Shown one piece after another: positions 62,761 to 64,000 of a DNA stretch of 64,000 bases. The notes beneath the pieces are model-generated. The model was given only the letters and a program-made list of their open reading frames with translations, was not told the DNA's origin and searched no databases. A program made the translations under genes and the position numbers. Source of the stretch: UBA6522 sp965205045 (GTDB taxonomy: Bacteria > Pseudomonadota > Gammaproteobacteria > Steroidobacterales > Rariloculaceae); the NCBI GenBank assembly GCA_965205045.1, contig OZ242031.1, positions 5,766,001-5,830,000 on the forward strand, in the 5' to 3' direction. How positions within the stretch are numbered: position 1 is the stretch's first letter; each line of letters opens with the position of its first letter.

Positions 62761-64000
62761 TCACACACGCTGCGACGTGATGACCAGAATCGCCGCGATG
62801 CGACGAGCCGTATCGGAAAAGTGTTGCACTTCATCAATGCCGAGCACTCGTCCAAGAATGCCGTGCTCGCGGTATGAGAGCCATTTCTTGAGGACTTGGT
62901 AGCCGCCGAGCCTGTAATTCCAAACCGCAGCGGGGACGTTTCGCCAGAATGCGTTATTGTTGATATATACGTCGACGGTAGTGTCGCCAACAAGACAAAA
63001 GCCTTCATCCAGCGTGGCGCGCTCATCGGGCGAATATTCGCGTTCAATGGAGCGCCCTTGGCCAGGCATCACGGCGAGGCTCGCGCCTTGGTATCCCCAT
63101 CCAGCCGTCACCGCAAAATCCTCGCCGGTCAGGTTCCGCCCGCCAACAGTGGCCGGAACGGCAATGCCAGCCATTTCCGGGCGCAACGGTGCCTTCGTAA
63201 CTCCGGGAACGGGCGTTTCCGGGTCGAACAACGCCGCGAGTTCTCGCCCGCGAACCGCCGACAAAGCGAGCTGCTCGCTTGCGCCTTCGGCTGAACCATC
63301 GGGCCACCCCGGCAACGGTATACGCGGCCACCCCAACCGCAGCGCCCCGGCATTGGCTGCGAGATAGTCAGGATCGTGAAGCGTGGCGAGGACATGGTGA
63401 AATAGATCGTCGACGCCCGCGCCAAGGCAATCCAGAAATCGTTCGGCTTTGGCGGAGAGATTGGCACGACGCGTCATTCCACCTTCGCCCCCTGTTCCGT
63501 CATCACGCAACCAGGCGGGAAACATGCTCGTCCCGCGTTCAATCAGGTGCCGGGAAGCGAGATGTCTGGTGAAGCAAGCTTGCGGCTCGCTTGCGCCCCT
63601 TCGCAAGTGTTGGGCAGCGGAAAGCCAAAGGTTTCCTTTGAACACTTGAACTGGATACCGAGGGCTTTTCTCTCGCAGGAGCTTCGTATCCCCTTCCCAA
63701 TAGAGCCAGCGATCATCAAATGGGCGGTATGCGTGCCGCACAAAGCCAGCCCGATTCGGTCCACCGCGCTTCAGAAGGGTGTCGCGCACTGCGCGGGCAT
63801 CAAACCGTGCCGTATCCTTCATCACAACCGGATAGCGCCGCGCCATTTCCCGGTGAGTTATGCCGCTGTCGAAGTAATCGGTCACCCGCGACTTGAGCTT
63901 TCTTGGGTCGATATCGATAAGGAATGTGTCACGACCGGTTTCGGATCCTTGATACCAAGTGGGAAAAAGATCGTACAGCGCAGGCCACTCGAACCAATCG
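62761..64000 (-). CDS. Type ISP-like restriction-modification enzyme, C-terminal part (runs off the window)
   Basis: About 412 codons; the frame is open to the right edge with no start, so the N-terminus (nuclease, helicase and methylase domains) lies beyond 64000. Readable residues near the edge include WPALYDLFPTWYQGSETGRD. RPFDDRWLYWEGDTKLLREK and YVYINNNAFWRNVPAAVWNY-like segments (VDVYINNNAFWRNVP) match the specificity/C-terminal domain of single-chain type ISP enzymes. LGGYQVLKKWLSYRE is another hallmark. It would recognise and methylate or cut specific DNA. Together with the DruE-like and DUF262 genes it makes three defence loci in 64 kb. Confidence 0.75.
   Translation of the reverse strand, partial: DWFEWPALYDLFPTWYQGSETGRDTFLIDIDPRKLKSRVTDYFDSGITHREMARRYPVVMKDTARFDARAVRDTLLKRGGPNRAGFVRHAYRPFDDRWLYWEGDTKLLREKSPRYPVQVFKGNLWLSAAQHLRRGASEPQACFTRHLASRHLIERGTSMFPAWLRDDGTGGEGGMTRRANLSAKAERFLDCLGAGVDDLFHHVLATLHDPDYLAANAGALRLGWPRIPLPGWPDGSAEGASEQLALSAVRGRELAALFDPETPVPGVTKAPLRPEMAGIAVPATVGGRNLTGEDFAVTAGWGYQGASLAVMPGQGRSIEREYSPDERATLDEGFCLVGDTTVDVYINNNAFWRNVPAAVWNYRLGGYQVLKKWLSYREHGILGRVLGIDEVQHFSDTARRIAAILVITSQRV

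Overview
The window looks like chromosomal DNA of a GC-rich proteobacterium, most likely a gammaproteobacterium. The evidence is three large TonB-dependent receptors with plug-domain motifs typical of that group, secreted (signal-peptide) enzymes, sodium:solute symporters, and purine-rich Shine-Dalgarno sites. No rRNA or tRNA gene and no CRISPR array was seen. The region carries many gene remnants, two genes cut by the same insertion sequence, and two or three foreign defence loci. This fits an accessory region in active turnover; a host-associated or sponge-symbiont lifestyle is possible but is only an inference.

Layout. 1-9.2 kb: secreted M24-fold (creatinase/prolidase-like) paralogues, a decayed symporter tail and a TonB receptor. 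9.2-22 kb: a defence island on the minus strand, made of a gene of about 1,111 codons (DruH-like by size and context, interrupted by an IS1634-like element), a 2,038-aa DEAD/DEAH helicase with a DUF1998-like C-terminus (DruE-like) and an AAA ATPase, bordered by a relic toxin-antitoxin pair and by two CocE hydrolase 3' ends. 22-26 kb: a complete CocE-type hydrolase and an AT-rich DUF262/GmrSD-like nuclease. 26-31 kb: a hydroxyproline-type catabolic set (two proline racemase-fold enzymes, a GntR/FCD regulator, an aldehyde dehydrogenase). 31-40.6 kb: a GMC oxidoreductase with small subunit, a guanidino-hydrolase (ureohydrolase), an ornithine-cyclodeaminase-fold enzyme, an aminotransferase, an NhaC-type antiporter, a threonine-dehydratase-fold enzyme and an MFS transporter. 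40.6-49.4 kb: an amidohydrolase coupled to an M29/NicX-like protein, an SDR without its catalytic residues, an aldo/keto reductase, a DapA-family lyase, and a symporter followed by another M24-like protein. 49.5-61.8 kb: small membrane and exported proteins, a TonB receptor cut by a second identical IS copy, and an operon TonB receptor - M24-like - cupin - secreted amidohydrolase. 61.8-64 kb: a lipoprotein and the C-terminal part of a type ISP-like restriction-modification enzyme running off the right edge.

How the genes may work together. The metabolic genes look like several import-and-degrade modules for modified amino acids or peptides: TonB uptake, periplasmic M24-fold and amidohydrolase proteins, inner-membrane SSS/MFS/NhaC transport, and racemase/epimerase, DapA-family and aldehyde dehydrogenase steps that would take hydroxyproline towards 2-oxoglutarate. 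Recurrent GTATAC-containing sites precede several of these modules and suggest a shared FCD-type GntR regulon.

Two features deserve most attention. The first is the expanded family of exported M24-fold proteins (six copies plus one remnant) that by eye lack most of the canonical metal ligands. The second is the Druantia III-like locus whose first gene can be restored exactly, in frame, by removing the IS and one copy of its 5-bp target duplication.
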